Below the pieces are notes generated by a model that saw only the letters and a program-made list of their open reading frames with translations, was not told where the DNA came from and did no database searches. From contig NZ_LYXE01000066.1 of the NCBI RefSeq assembly GCF_002532075.1, forward strand, positions 1 to 64,000: a stretch of DNA of 64,000 bases. Reading direction: 5' to 3'. A program made the translations under genes and the position numbers. Source of the stretch: Candidatus Chloroploca asiatica (lineage in GTDB: Bacteria > Chloroflexota > Chloroflexia > Chloroflexales > Chloroflexaceae). This document shows positions 15,608 through 24,928 of this stretch, in pieces; positions within the stretch are counted from its first letter, which is position 1, and each line of letters starts with the position of its first letter.

Positions 15608-16993
15608 ATGGATCAGCTGAAGTTGACGCGGCGACAGATGCTACGGATGATGCTCGCTGGAGGCAGCGTGGCAGCCCTCGCTGCGTGTGGGACGTCCCCG
15701 GCGGCCCCAACGGCCCCCACCGATGCCCCAGCGGCCCCGGCCGCCGCCACAGGCGCTCCGGCCCAGGTGAGCCAGACCGGTTCAACCGTAACGATTACCT
15801 ACTGGGGTTCGTTCAGTGGCAATCTTGGTGAAGCCGAGCAAGCTATGGTGCAACGTTTCAACGAGTCACAGAGTGATATTGTCGTTGATTACCAGTTCCA
15901 GGGAAGCTACGAAGAGACGGCACAAAAATATACCGCTGGCCTGCAGGCGAATACGATACCCGATCTCATCCTGCTTTCGGATGTCTGGTGGTTCGGGTTT
16001 TATGTCGCCGGTGCGATCAGTGAACTCGATGGATTGGCACAGCAGGCCGGGTTGGATTTCAGTGACTACGAGCCAGTCCTGCTCAACGAAGGCAACCGCC
16101 AGGGCAAACAGTTCTGGATCCCCTTTGCCCGCTCGACTCCGCTCTTTTATTACAACAAAGACCTCTGGGCCGAGGCGGGGTTGCCTGATCGTGCGCCCGA
16201 GACCTGGGCCGAGTTTGGCGAGTGGGCCCCACAGTTGCTTCAGCGCGAGGGGAACACCTTACGTCGCTCGGCGTTTGTGCATCCCGATGGGGCCAGTTAC
16301 ATCGCCTGGCTCTTCCAGGGCGTCACCTGGCAGCACGGTGGGAAGTATTCGAATGACGACTTCACGATGACCATGACTGACCCGAATACGATCCGCGCCG
16401 CCCAGTTTTATCAGGACACCGTGCGTGACCTGGGATGGGCCACCCTCGGGCAAGACATCAACCGTGATTTCCTCGGCGGGGCTGCCGCTGCGATGATGGC
16501 CTCGACGGGCAGCCTGGCCGGGCTAACAACAAATGCAACCTTCCCGGTTGGCGTCGGCTTTTTGCCCAAAGAGGCCAACTTTGGCTGTTGTACCGGCGGT
16601 GCTGGTCTGGCTATTCCGAGCGGCATTCCCGACGAGAAGAAACTGGCGGCCATGACCTATATTGCCTTTGCCACCAATACCGAGCAGGCCGGTGCCTGGG
16701 CGCGCGATACGGGCTATATGCCGGTGCGTATCAGTACCAAACAGACACCGGATATGGTCGCGTTTTTCGAGGAAAATCCGAACTTCAAAACAGCCGTCGA
16801 TCAGTTGCCCCTGACTCGCGCCCAGGATGCTGCCCGCGTCTTTGTCCGCAACGGCGACCAGATCATTGGCAAAGGCCTCGAGCGCATCATTGTGAACGGG
16901 GAAGGGCCCGCTACCGTGTTTGCCGATATTGACGCTGAACTGACCCGAGCAGCCGAGCCGATCCTGGAGGATCTCCGCGAGGTTGAGGGATAA
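15608..16993 (+). CDS. ugpB: ABC transporter substrate-binding lipoprotein, UgpB type
   Basis: 461 residues. The signal has a Tat-like RRQMLRMMLAGG and a lipobox LAAC, then an Ala/Pro/Thr linker. The body is SBP_bac_1: ITYWGSFSGN, FNESQSDIVVDYQFQGSYEETAQKY and the UgpB-like VWWFGFYVAGAISELDGL. An AAAGGAG site precedes the ATG. It closes the ugpA-ugpE-ugpB unit and would capture glycerol-3-phosphate or a glycerophosphodiester, though other sugars cannot be excluded. The stop codon is already inside the terminator hairpin shared with convergent pnp. Confidence 0.87.
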   Translation: MDQLKLTRRQMLRMMLAGGSVAALAACGTSPAAPTAPTDAPAAPAAATGAPAQVSQTGSTVTITYWGSFSGNLGEAEQAMVQRFNESQSDIVVDYQFQGSYEETAQKYTAGLQANTIPDLILLSDVWWFGFYVAGAISELDGLAQQAGLDFSDYEPVLLNEGNRQGKQFWIPFARSTPLFYYNKDLWAEAGLPDRAPETWAEFGEWAPQLLQREGNTLRRSAFVHPDGASYIAWLFQGVTWQHGGKYSNDDFTMTMTDPNTIRAAQFYQDTVRDLGWATLGQDINRDFLGGAAAAMMASTGSLAGLTTNATFPVGVGFLPKEANFGCCTGGAGLAIPSGIPDEKKLAAMTYIAFATNTEQAGAWARDTGYMPVRISTKQTPDMVAFFEENPNFKTAVDQLPLTRAQDAARVFVRNGDQIIGKGLERIIVNGEGPATVFADIDAELTRAAEPILEDLREVEG

Positions 16994-17043
16994 AAAAGGA
17001 GGCGTCTCGGCCAGCACGTGCTGGTCGAGACGCCTCCTTTTTT
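16992..17043. terminator. bidirectional 26-bp-arm hairpin between ugpB and pnp
   Basis: Left arm 16992-17017 and right arm 17018-17043 pair fully except for one G-T pair, with six A on one side and six T on the other. The centre GGCCAGCAC/GTGCTGGTC shows the same GCCAG core as other hairpins here. It serves both convergent genes and overlaps the ugpB stop. Confidence 0.85.
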
Positions 17044-17046
17044 GAG

Positions 17047-19299
17047 CTAGTCTTGCTCGCGGCGGCGTGGGCGCGGGCGATCGCCACTGCCACTACGTGG
17101 CGGGCCACGGCGGTCGCCGCGGTCGCCCCCGCGGTCACCGCGATCGCTGCGCGGCGCTGCCCCGGCCGCCCGCCGATCATCAGCGGTTTCGCCGGTCAAC
17201 ACCGCCCGACGGCTCAGGCTAATCTTGCCCGTTCCCCCATCAACCGCGATCACCATCACATTGATCTCATCGCCGATCTGGATCACATCCTCAACATTCT
17301 CGACCCGAGTTTCGGCGAGTTCACTGACGTGAACCATGCCGTCTTTGCCGGGCAGAATATTGACAAACGCGCCAAACGGCTTGATGCTCACGACCTTGCC
17401 GAGGAAAATATCGCCGACCTTCGCCTCACGGGTCAGGCCTTCGATAAACGCCACCGCAACCTTGGCCCCTTCGCCATCACTGGAAGTGACAAAGACGCGG
17501 CCATCGTCTTCAACATCGATCTGCGCCCCCGTACTTTCGACAATGCCACGGATGGTCTTGCCACCAGGCCCAATGAGCGCCCCGATCTTCTCGACCGGAA
17601 TCTGCAGCGAAATAATGCGCGGCGCATGTGGCGACATCTCGGTACGATGGCTAGGCAGCACCGCGTTCATCTTGTCAAGAATGAAGAGCCGCCCCTGACG
17701 CGCCTGCTCAAACGCCTCGGCCATAATCTCATAGGTAATGCCGGTCGTCTTGATATCCATCTGCAGACCGGTAATGCCCTCGGCGGTACCAGCAACTTTG
17801 AAGTCCATATCACCGAGCGCATCTTCGAGGCCCTGAATATCGGTGAGCACCTTCCAGCGGCCATCGGGATCGGTAATGAGACCCATCGCCACCCCAGCCA
17901 CATGGGACTTCAGCGGCACGCCCGCATCCATCATGCTCAGCGACGAACCACAGACACTCGCCATTGACGATGAACCATTCGAACTGAGCACCTCGGAGAC
18001 GAGGCGCATCGTATAGGGGAACTCGGCCTGTGTGGGCAGAACCGCGTGAAGCGAGCGCTCAGCGAGGGCGCCATGACCAATATCGCGCCGCCGGGGCGAA
18101 CCCATCCGCTTGGCCTCACCGGTCGAGAAGGGCGGGAAGTTGTAGTGATGGATATAGCGCTTGGTCGTCTCGATCCCCAGGTCATCAAGGCGCTGCTCAT
18201 CACCGGGCGAGCCAAGCGTCGTAATCGTCAAAACCTGCGTCTGACCGCGCGAAAAGAGCCCAGTACCGTGAACGCGGGGGAGCACCCCGACATCAATAGC
18301 AATCGGACGAATCTCGTGCAGCGCACGCCCATCAACGCGGAGGCCCTCGTCAAGAATGGCATCGCGCACTTCAGCCTTGAGCAACTTCTCGAACGCCTTG
18401 CTGACCTCTTTGCTGCGGGCAGCGAGCTCCTCTTCGGGCTCATCGACGGTAAAGTGGGCAACCACCTCAGCCTTGAGTGCACTGGTACGCTCTTCGCGCT
18501 CAGTCTTATCAGTACTTCGCACAGCCTCACGCAGACGGGGCCCCATCCATATGCTGATCGACTCTTCAAGTGACGTATCGGTGACTGGGGGAACAAACTC
18601 GCGTTTGGGCTTGCCGCAGAGGCGCACCAGTTCTTCTTGCAAATCACAGAGTTGCTGACAAACCTGATGGCCTTCAGTCACCGCCTGCAGCATCTGCGCT
18701 TCGGTCAACTCATACGCGCCGGCCTCAACCATCAACACCGCATCACGGGTACCTGCAACCACCAGATCGAGGCGGCTCTGCTCCATTGCGCTCATCGGCG
18801 GATTCGCAACAAGCTGCCCATCAACAAAGCCCATTTGCACAGCCCCGACCGGCCCCTGGAAGGGCAAATCGCTAATGGCAAGGGCGGCGGAAGCGCCAAT
18901 AATCGCCATCGGGCCGGGATCATTGACCATATCCATCGCGAAGGTCGTAATGATGACCTGCACTTCGTTCTGATAGCCTTTGGGGAAGAGCGGACGAAGG
19001 GGGCGATCAGTAAGACGTGACGTCAAAATCGCCGTCGTTGTCGGGCGACCCTCACGCTTAAAGAAATTCCCCGGAATCTTGCCCGCTGAATACATGCGCT
19101 CTTCATAATCAACCGTCAGCGGAAAAAAATCCACCCCCTCACGCGCCTCTTTCGCCCCAACCACCGTGGCGAGCAACAGCGTATCACCGTAGCGCACCGT
19201 CACCGCACCATCAGCCTGCTCAGCGAAACGCCCCGCCTCAAGCGTCAGCGTACGGCCAGCAATCTCAGCGCTGACCGAAAAGACCTGCCGTTCTGTCAT
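17047..19299 (-). CDS. pnp: polyribonucleotide nucleotidyltransferase (PNPase)
   Basis: 750 residues. A phosphorolytic 3'-5' exoribonuclease of the RNA degradosome. Two RNase PH domains are seen ([33 protein letters not shown] and [14 protein letters not shown]...[15 protein letters not shown]), then KH ([19 protein letters not shown]) and S1 ([29 protein letters not shown]). The last 35 residues form an Arg/Gly/Asp-rich tail that may bind RNA or partners. It follows rpsO in the classical rpsO-pnp order, separated by a hairpin region at 19350-19485. Confidence 0.95.
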   Translation of the reverse strand: MTERQVFSVSAEIAGRTLTLEAGRFAEQADGAVTVRYGDTLLLATVVGAKEAREGVDFFPLTVDYEERMYSAGKIPGNFFKREGRPTTTAILTSRLTDRPLRPLFPKGYQNEVQVIITTFAMDMVNDPGPMAIIGASAALAISDLPFQGPVGAVQMGFVDGQLVANPPMSAMEQSRLDLVVAGTRDAVLMVEAGAYELTEAQMLQAVTEGHQVCQQLCDLQEELVRLCGKPKREFVPPVTDTSLEESISIWMGPRLREAVRSTDKTEREERTSALKAEVVAHFTVDEPEEELAARSKEVSKAFEKLLKAEVRDAILDEGLRVDGRALHEIRPIAIDVGVLPRVHGTGLFSRGQTQVLTITTLGSPGDEQRLDDLGIETTKRYIHHYNFPPFSTGEAKRMGSPRRRDIGHGALAERSLHAVLPTQAEFPYTMRLVSEVLSSNGSSSMASVCGSSLSMMDAGVPLKSHVAGVAMGLITDPDGRWKVLTDIQGLEDALGDMDFKVAGTAEGITGLQMDIKTTGITYEIMAEAFEQARQGRLFILDKMNAVLPSHRTEMSPHAPRIISLQIPVEKIGALIGPGGKTIRGIVESTGAQIDVEDDGRVFVTSSDGEGAKVAVAFIEGLTREAKVGDIFLGKVVSIKPFGAFVNILPGKDGMVHVSELAETRVENVEDVIQIGDEINVMVIAVDGGTGKISLSRRAVLTGETADDRRAAGAAPRSDRGDRGGDRGDRRGPPRSGSGDRPRPRRREQD

Positions 19300-19349
19300 A
19301 CGTTCTTTTTCTCCTCATCTGGCTCAACACAAAGCCAACCATTTCCATT

Positions 19350-19485
19350 GCAGAGGAGGGGTTCGGTACTGGAGCCCACCAGCGGATAGTCACGACCAGC
19401 CCCTGGTGCGCTCCAATCCCGAACAATCCGATCCTCTGCCAAAGACAACACAGGGGTGCCGACGGTCAAACAACCATCAGCACCC
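19350..19485 (-). promoter_or_regulatory. rpsO-pnp intergenic hairpins
   Basis: A large imperfect stem-loop spans 19350-19439 (GCAGAGGA pairs with TCCTCTGC, with inner CCCACCAG/CTGGTG pairing) and a second hairpin lies at 19454-19486 (GGGGTGC...GCACCCC). In other bacteria such a stem is cut by RNase III and lets PNPase repress its own synthesis. That role is inferred here from position. Confidence 0.5.
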
Positions 19486-19527
19486 CTTACATTAACCTGG
19501 CATAAGCGACAGCATCACTACTATGCG

Positions 19528-19797
19528 TTAACGACGCAGACCAAGCCGCTCGATCACACTGCGATACCGTTCCTTGTCACGACTCTGCAGGTAGTTGAGC
19601 AAGCGACGGCGACGCCCCACGAGCTTCAACAAACCACGCCGTGAGTGGTGATCGTGAATATGGATCCGCAAATGTTCGATCAACTGATTGATCCGCTCGG
19701 TAAGCAACGCGACCTGCACTTCAGGTGAACCGGTATCAGTGCTATGCACCTGATAGGAATCAATCAGACCAGACTTCTCATCTTTTTCGAGCGCCAC
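19528..19797 (-). CDS. rpsO: 30S ribosomal protein S15
   Basis: 89 residues, the standard length. It binds the central domain of 16S rRNA and bridges to 23S rRNA. The signature [53 protein letters not shown] is intact in pieces over residues 23-75. Start is the GTG at 19797 preceded by a perfect AGGAGG five bases upstream; the longer frame to 19869 is unlike S15. Forms the conserved rpsO-pnp pair. Confidence 0.95.
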   Translation of the reverse strand: MALEKDEKSGLIDSYQVHSTDTGSPEVQVALLTERINQLIEHLRIHIHDHHSRRGLLKLVGRRRRLLNYLQSRDKERYRSVIERLGLRR

Positions 19798-19927
19798 GTC
19801 TTCCTCCTGGATAATCGCGCACGGGCCTGGCGCAGCCCGGCGTTCCTGGCTTTTGGCAAGCTTGTACAAGCGGTCACATTATAACACAGATCGCCAGCAT
19901 GTGCTAACTGCTCAGAGGCTTTACCTT

Positions 19928-19970
19928 CATATGCAATGGGCCAGGGCATAGCCCTGGCCCATTGCATATG
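19928..19970 (-). terminator. 20-bp-arm hairpin after the 19972-20835 gene
   Basis: Arms 19928-19947 and 19951-19970 are perfect complements around ATA. It begins two bases after the stop of the minus-strand secreted-protein gene and separates it from rpsO. No T tract, but the GGGCCAG core is the same as in the other hairpins. Confidence 0.75.
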
Positions 19971-19971
19971 C

Positions 19972-20835
19972 TTAAATCCCGGGGCGGCAACCAGGCGGAT
20001 CAATTTCGAGGTGGCGCAGTCGTCCCTCAAAATATTGATCGGTGGAGGGACTATAGCCGATAAAGAGCTCATCAGGATGACGCAACGGCCCATTGCTCAG
20101 GCTGCGCTGCGCCGTCCAGCTCATGCTACCGGGCTGCACAAACTGGCTTGGCACACCATCAGCCGGCAGTTTGGCAAAGAAGCCTTCCCAATCAGGGACA
20201 TATTCCATCACCGGTACACCCGCCTGGGTCAACGCCTGCCCAATTGCGGTAATGCTCGATCCACCGGCCCCAAGCGCAAACTGATTCCCATACAGATTGG
20301 GAGCCCAGGGCGAAGTCTGATACTGATCGCCATAGATCCAGAAGTTCGTGCGAAGCTGCGAACCCTGGGGGGTCAACCCAAAGGCGAAGTCACGCGTACC
20401 CTTGCGCACCGCCTCAACAAGTGGATAACTGCGCTTTTTGGTATCGAGCCGAACATCAGCACCCATCCAGAACAAAGGCTCACGCATCCCGCCCGCATAC
20501 GCACATTGACAAGGAGGTGGGAGCTCACAGCGAATAGACGTCTTGCCATCAAAGATCGCATACCCATCAGGATCAAAGGTCAACTGGCCCCGGATCTGAC
20601 AATTATTCGTGATATCAGTCTGTTGCAGATCCGCAATGACCACCGGATTGGAACTTTTGAGGATATAGTGTGTATACACAACCTGCAACTGCTCGTTGGG
20701 AAAGTCCACCCTGAGATGCCACGCCGAGAGTTCGGAACTGCCAGCGGCATGCGTAGGCATCGCCGCAAAGAGGGTTACGAACAAGATCACAACAACCAGC
20801 ATTAACTGAAAACGTACACGGGAGAGGGAACGCAT
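19972..20835 (-). CDS. secreted protein of unknown function
   Basis: 287 residues with a clean signal peptide (cleavage near MPTHAAGSS). The mature part has paired cysteines (TNNCQIRG, IRCELPPPCQCAYAGG) that could form disulfides outside the cell. The last 60 residues, with LRHPDELFIGYSPSTDQYFEGRLRHLEID, recall the closing strands of LamG/concanavalin-like domains, but I would not assign a family. Not lipidated. Single gene with its own terminator-like hairpin. Confidence 0.65.
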   Translation of the reverse strand: MRSLSRVRFQLMLVVVILFVTLFAAMPTHAAGSSELSAWHLRVDFPNEQLQVVYTHYILKSSNPVVIADLQQTDITNNCQIRGQLTFDPDGYAIFDGKTSIRCELPPPCQCAYAGGMREPLFWMGADVRLDTKKRSYPLVEAVRKGTRDFAFGLTPQGSQLRTNFWIYGDQYQTSPWAPNLYGNQFALGAGGSSITAIGQALTQAGVPVMEYVPDWEGFFAKLPADGVPSQFVQPGSMSWTAQRSLSNGPLRHPDELFIGYSPSTDQYFEGRLRHLEIDPPGCRPGI

Positions 20836-20954
20836 ACCATGAACCTTTCATTCTTTGTGCGGAATGGCTCAAAAAACTAGTGCCTCTCCAGTGTAAACGT
20901 TCCTGAGCCCCAAAAATTCCCAGAATCGAGGTAAAAGTTCCCAGACTATTGAAA

Positions 20955-20999
20955 CGCGCTGCGCCAACAGCCAGGCGAACTGACAATTGGCGCAGCGCG
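20955..20999. repeat. 13-bp-arm inverted repeat
   Basis: Arms CGCGCTGCGCCAA (20955-20967) and TTGGCGCAGCGCG (20987-20999) enclose 19 bases. It lies between the secreted-protein gene and the tRNA terminator, upstream of the former. Confidence 0.6.
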
Positions 21000-21018
21000 A
21001 AGGGGAGGAGAAAGACCG

Positions 21019-21051
21019 AGCACCCGCAACGGCGCGGCCGTTGCGGGTGCT
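21019..21051 (-). terminator. terminator of the tRNA cluster
   Basis: Perfect 15-base arms (21019-21033 and 21037-21051) with a 3-base loop, 18 bases past the tRNA-Phe 3' end on the minus strand. GC-rich stem, no T tract. Confidence 0.65.
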
Positions 21052-21069
21052 GGATTGTGGGTCAAACGC

Positions 21070-21145
21070 TGGTGCCAAGGACCGGACTTGAACCGGTGAC
21101 CCCCGCATTTTCAGTGCGATGCTCTACCAACTGAGCTACCTTGGC
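21070..21145 (-). tRNA. tRNA-Phe (GAA)
   Basis: Cloverleaf is complete: acceptor GCCAAGG/CCTTGGC, D-arm AGCTCAGTTGGTAGAGC, anticodon loop CTGAAAA with GAA, T-arm GGTTCAAGTCC. The CCA end is encoded. Last of three tRNAs in one minus-strand transcript. Confidence 0.96.
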
Positions 21146-21192
21146 GGATCGTGGTTTACCGACAAACAGGTTGGATGATCTCGGCAAACCGA

Positions 21193-21267
21193 TGGTGGGC
21201 GATGACGGGGTCGAACCGCCGACACCCTCGGTGTAAGCGAGGTGCTCTACCACTGAGCTAATCGCCC
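21193..21267 (-). tRNA. tRNA-Val (TAC)
   Basis: Acceptor GGGCGAT/ATCGCCC, D-arm AGCTCAGTGGTAGAGC, anticodon loop CTTACAC with TAC, T-loop GGTTCGACCCC and encoded CCA. Middle gene of the cluster. Confidence 0.96.
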
Positions 21268-21277
21268 CAAATTGTTG

Positions 21278-21367
<90 letters not shown>

Positions 21368-21443
21368 AATCTGTTAAACACCGCATTATTATAGTCAGGT
21401 CGTCGCGGTTTGTCAAACGCCGTTCAGGCCGTAACTGTTCACA

Positions 21444-21490
21444 CGTGTGGGCAGCTTTGCCGCCGGGCTTGCGGACAACCCGCCCACACG
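21444..21490. repeat. inverted repeat upstream of response regulator
   Basis: CGTGTGGGC (21444-21452) pairs with GCCCACACG (21482-21490), with an inner CCGC/GCGG pair. It lies in the 294-base gap between the tRNAs and the response regulator, where I see no gene. A TATACT at 21575-21580 could be the -10 of the regulator, without a convincing -35. Confidence 0.45.
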
Positions 21491-21661
21491 CCCAGAAAAG
21501 CGGGGATGATCACAGTCTACCGAATAGCGCCAGCATGTTGTGATTTCTTTACAGTGAATTGAACAATCAGGGATTATACTGCATATCAGACAAGAGTGTG
21601 CCTGCGGCAAGGTCACCAGGCGACTACAGGTAGGATAGGCGACACGCTGGGCGGAGGGAGC

Positions 21662-22897
21662 ATGACCAGCATTTTGATTGTCGAAGATGAGCTTCTGGTC
21701 GCAATGGATACCAAGGCCCTGCTCACAAACCACGGCTATAATGTAGCCGGGGTCGTGACGAGTGGCGGCGAGGCGGTCAAGCAAGCGTTGAACCTGCGCC
21801 CCGATCTGGTCTTGATGGATATTCGGCTCAGGGGCGAGATTGATGGCGTGACTGCCGCAACCCAGATTTTAAGTCATTTAAGTGTGCCGGTGATCTATGT
21901 CACCGCGTTTGCTGATGAGGCCACGCTGCTGCGTGCACGGACGACGGCCCCCTATGGCTATCTCGTCAAGCCGTTCGATGAGTCAACGCTGATTGCTTCG
22001 ATCACAATGGCCGTTGAACGCCATTTCCGTGATAGTCGCGCTACGTCGCGGGCCGAACTGCTGAGTACGATTCTCAATGGCAGCGGTGATGCGGTGCTTG
22101 CCGTCGATGCGAACGGCCTTGTGACCTATGTAAATGACCACGCAGCACGAATTTTGCACCAGGATCCCCAACAGGTGATCGGGCGACCTGTCGCTTCGGT
22201 GGTGCCGCTGCGCGATCCGTTTACCGGGACGCTCGTGGCCCCCCCTGCGCTTGATACGCTCCTCGGCGCCGCAGCTTCCCCACGCCCCCGAACGCTCGAT
22301 CTTTGCATACCCGGTCATGCCATCCGCTCGGTTATGGTCGGTGCAGCCCCTGCCAATGATACGTCGGGGGTCACCGGTGCAGTGATGATCCTCTGGGAAC
22401 AACCCGCCGGGACCAATCGTACCCCGCAATTCACGCCCATCGCGCCAGCCATAACACCTGAAGCAACCCCGCCGCCTCAGCCTGGACCACGTCCGCTTAG
22501 CCCGGCAACCCAGGTCTCACACCTCAGCGCGGCCTGCGCCAGCCTGATCGCCCCCGGCCATGTTGACCGTCTGCTCAAGCTGCACCTCTTGCTCGTGCTT
22601 CAGCAACATCCGCAATTACACCACGATGCGCTGAGCCTGAGCGAGTGGCTCAAAGAGCCACCCTGGGATGTGCAAGAGGCGCTGACCGAATTGACCGAGA
22701 TTGGTCTGCTTGCCCATAATGGCGAGAGCAGTACGCCGGCCTATCGGCTTATCGCGGGCAATGATCAGAGTGGGGTTGCCGCGCTGGCCCGCGCATTTGA
22801 CGACCCCGAGTTACGTCAACTCCTTGTTACCCGTGTCCGTGCGGCCCAACAGGAACGGCTGATGCGCCAGCCGCCCCCCTGGGATTTTCTGCGCTAA
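21662..22897 (+). CDS. response regulator with receiver, PAS and C-terminal winged-helix-like region
   Basis: 411 residues. Residues 1-120 are a receiver (VEDELLVAMD acidic pocket, phospho-acceptor in LVLMDIRL, YVTAFAD and LVKPFDE), of the type paired with HisKA_2 kinases. A PAS domain follows (about 135-245: ILNGSGDAVLAVDANGLVTYVNDHAARIL). After a Pro-rich linker the end (about 295-390) looks like a helical/winged-helix module (LSLSEWLKEPPWDVQEALTELTEIGLLAHNG), perhaps DNA-binding. Start ATG has GGAGGGAGC directly before it. The stop codon overlaps that of the convergent histidine kinase, its likely partner. Confidence 0.82.
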   Translation: MTSILIVEDELLVAMDTKALLTNHGYNVAGVVTSGGEAVKQALNLRPDLVLMDIRLRGEIDGVTAATQILSHLSVPVIYVTAFADEATLLRARTTAPYGYLVKPFDESTLIASITMAVERHFRDSRATSRAELLSTILNGSGDAVLAVDANGLVTYVNDHAARILHQDPQQVIGRPVASVVPLRDPFTGTLVAPPALDTLLGAAASPRPRTLDLCIPGHAIRSVMVGAAPANDTSGVTGAVMILWEQPAGTNRTPQFTPIAPAITPEATPPPQPGPRPLSPATQVSHLSAACASLIAPGHVDRLLKLHLLLVLQQHPQLHHDALSLSEWLKEPPWDVQEALTELTEIGLLAHNGESSTPAYRLIAGNDQSGVAALARAFDDPELRQLLVTRVRAAQQERLMRQPPPWDFLR

Positions 22898-24000
22898 GCC
22901 GTGCTCTCAGGGATAAGAAGCGTCACCGTTGTGCCGGGTGAGTGTTGCCAGCGAAGCGTGCCACCGATCTGAGTGGCAAGGGCATGGATAATCTGGAGAC
23001 CCATTGTCGAACTGATCCCCGGTTCGAGATCGGCGGGCAAGCCCGCTCCATTATCAGCAACCGTCAGAATGATCGCCCGCGAAGCATCACGAAACCCGGT
23101 GATCGTGATAGTTCCCGGTTGGCCCGGTAAAAAGGCATGCCGCAGGCTATTGGTCAGCAATTCATTGAGTAACAGGCCCAACGCCATCGCCTGATCAACA
23201 TCAATCGCCGGTACGTCAATCTCGCTACAGACCACCACATTCCTGGCGATCACCCGATAGGCCCGCAAGAGATCGGCAACCAGTGCGCGTACGTACGCCG
23301 CCAGATCAATCCGTGCGAGATCAGGGGCCTGATAGAGGCGCTCGTGAATCAACGCCATAGCTCGGACACGCCGCTGACTCTCAAGAAAGAGTTCACGGGC
23401 CTGCGGATCATCAATGCGGTCACTCTGCAACCGCAACATCGAGGCAATCACCTGCAGGTTATTCTTGACCCGATGGTGGATCTCTTTGAGCAACACCTCT
23501 TTTTCGTTGAGCGAGTTACGCAGGCGGACTTCATCTTCGCGCACGGCGGTAATATCACGCAGCACGCTCTGGTGGAGATTGGGGCCAACTCGTACTACGG
23601 TATACTGGGCCACACAACGGGTACCGTCGGGGCGTCGAAAGGGGAACTCACCCGTATCACGGCCGACCTCAAGATAGCGCCGGTACCGCTCAGCGGACTC
23701 GGCCCCCCGGTCTTCTCGCAACTGATCAGCACTCATCCCGATCAGTTGCGTACGTGGAACACCAAAGAGTTGCACCGCGGCCGTGTTGACATCAAGATAA
23801 ACCCCACGGTCATCCGTCAGAACAATCGCATCAGGACTCGCTTCAAAGAGACGCCGATACCGTTCTTCGCTTTCACTCAGGCCTTGATCACACGGTGCCT
23901 CAATAACCTCAGTAGGATGGGTTGCGCCATTCCTGGCACCATGATATGCACCGCGACGGCGGCGCAACGATGGCAAGCAAATAGCCAGACGACGATTCAT
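22894..24000 (-). CDS. PAS sensor histidine kinase, HisKA_2 family
   Basis: Soluble kinase without membrane segments. A PAS domain (SEERYRRLFEASPDAIVLTDDRGVYLDVN) is followed by the HisKA_2 phospho-acceptor EIHHRVKNNLQVIASMLRLQ and a HATPase_c domain (LLLNELLTNSLRHAF as N box, ADNGAGLP as G1). This kinase class usually works with stand-alone receiver regulators, which fits the convergent gene at 21662. The start is uncertain: ATG at 24000 with AGGAG upstream gives 368 residues; ATG at 24090 would add 30 Arg/Cys-rich residues. PAS ligand unknown. Confidence 0.85.
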   Translation of the reverse strand: MNRRLAICLPSLRRRRGAYHGARNGATHPTEVIEAPCDQGLSESEERYRRLFEASPDAIVLTDDRGVYLDVNTAAVQLFGVPRTQLIGMSADQLREDRGAESAERYRRYLEVGRDTGEFPFRRPDGTRCVAQYTVVRVGPNLHQSVLRDITAVREDEVRLRNSLNEKEVLLKEIHHRVKNNLQVIASMLRLQSDRIDDPQARELFLESQRRVRAMALIHERLYQAPDLARIDLAAYVRALVADLLRAYRVIARNVVVCSEIDVPAIDVDQAMALGLLLNELLTNSLRHAFLPGQPGTITITGFRDASRAIILTVADNGAGLPADLEPGISSTMGLQIIHALATQIGGTLRWQHSPGTTVTLLIPESTA

Positions 24001-24154
24001 AGGTGTTCGCGCCCTGCTCCTTCTTCTTTCCAGGGGGCAACAGGCCCCTGCGACAAGTTGCGTCTCAAGCTTGCTCAGACTATACTGCATAATGCAGACA
24101 AAATCTAGCCCTCAGCCAGCACAAATCAGGCTTTTGATCACGTAGGAGTCACCA

Positions 24155-24721
24155 ATGCGGGTCTTGCTCTTGGATAATTACGACTCGTTTACCTATAACC
24201 TCTATCAGTATCTCAGTGAACTTGGTGCCACAGTCGACGTGCGCCGGAACGATGCGATCACGGTGGCCGCAGCTGCGGCACTGCAACCAGACCGGATCGT
24301 CGTCAGTCCTGGGCCGTGTACGCCCACCGAAGCCGGGATTAGCATCGCTTTGATCCAGGAATTGGGGCCTCATATTCCCACGCTGGGCGTCTGCCTGGGG
24401 CATCAGGCGCTCGGGGCTGCTTTTGGCGGGGCAGTCATCCGTGCCCCCCAGGTGATGCATGGCAAACGCTCGACCATCTACCACGAAGGCGAAGGCGTCT
24501 TCGCTGGGATGCCTCAGCCTTTTCAGGCGACCCGCTACCATTCCTTGATCGTACGGCGTGACGACCTACCCGACACGCTCACCATGACCGCCTGGACCGA
24601 GGATGGCCTCATTATGGGCTTGCGCCACCGTACCTATCCCATTGAAGGGGTGCAGTTCCATCCCGAGTCGATCCTCACCGACGATGGCAAGCGGATGTTG
24701 CAAAATTTCCTCACGGGTTGA
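24155..24721 (+). CDS. anthranilate/aminodeoxychorismate synthase glutamine amidotransferase
   Basis: 188-residue class I glutaminase that feeds ammonia to TrpE or PabB. Catalytic triad visible: nucleophile C80 in GVCLGHQ, and His/Glu in [11 protein letters not shown] near residue 170. N-terminal [17 protein letters not shown] is the TrpG/PabA hallmark. No trpE or pabB lies next to it, so the two roles (tryptophan or folate) cannot be separated; in many genomes one subunit serves both. Confidence 0.92.
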   Translation: MRVLLLDNYDSFTYNLYQYLSELGATVDVRRNDAITVAAAAALQPDRIVVSPGPCTPTEAGISIALIQELGPHIPTLGVCLGHQALGAAFGGAVIRAPQVMHGKRSTIYHEGEGVFAGMPQPFQATRYHSLIVRRDDLPDTLTMTAWTEDGLIMGLRHRTYPIEGVQFHPESILTDDGKRMLQNFLTG

Positions 24722-24816
24722 GGCGATGAACCGCGTCACAGACTGATGTAGTGTGTCAACGAAGTTCCCCGATGCTTTGCGCCCCGAGAGCGAGAGCGTC
24801 TCGCCCTCGGGGGCGT

Positions 24817-24857
24817 GCGAGGGCGAGACGCCCTCGCTTCCAGGAATGTCGAAAAAC
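24817..24857. repeat. 41-bp dispersed repeat, copy 1
   Basis: Matches 52858-52898 at 35 of 41 positions, every difference being a transition. The left part (GAGGGCG..CGCCCTC) is palindromic. A further inverted stretch to its left (from about 24790) makes a larger hairpin in the gap before the FAH gene. Confidence 0.7.
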
Positions 24858-24928
24858 TTACTTCGCACCAATCCGACATCAGCTATAATGGAGCATACGA
24901 TATCATCGTTCTGCCGCGTGGAGCAACT

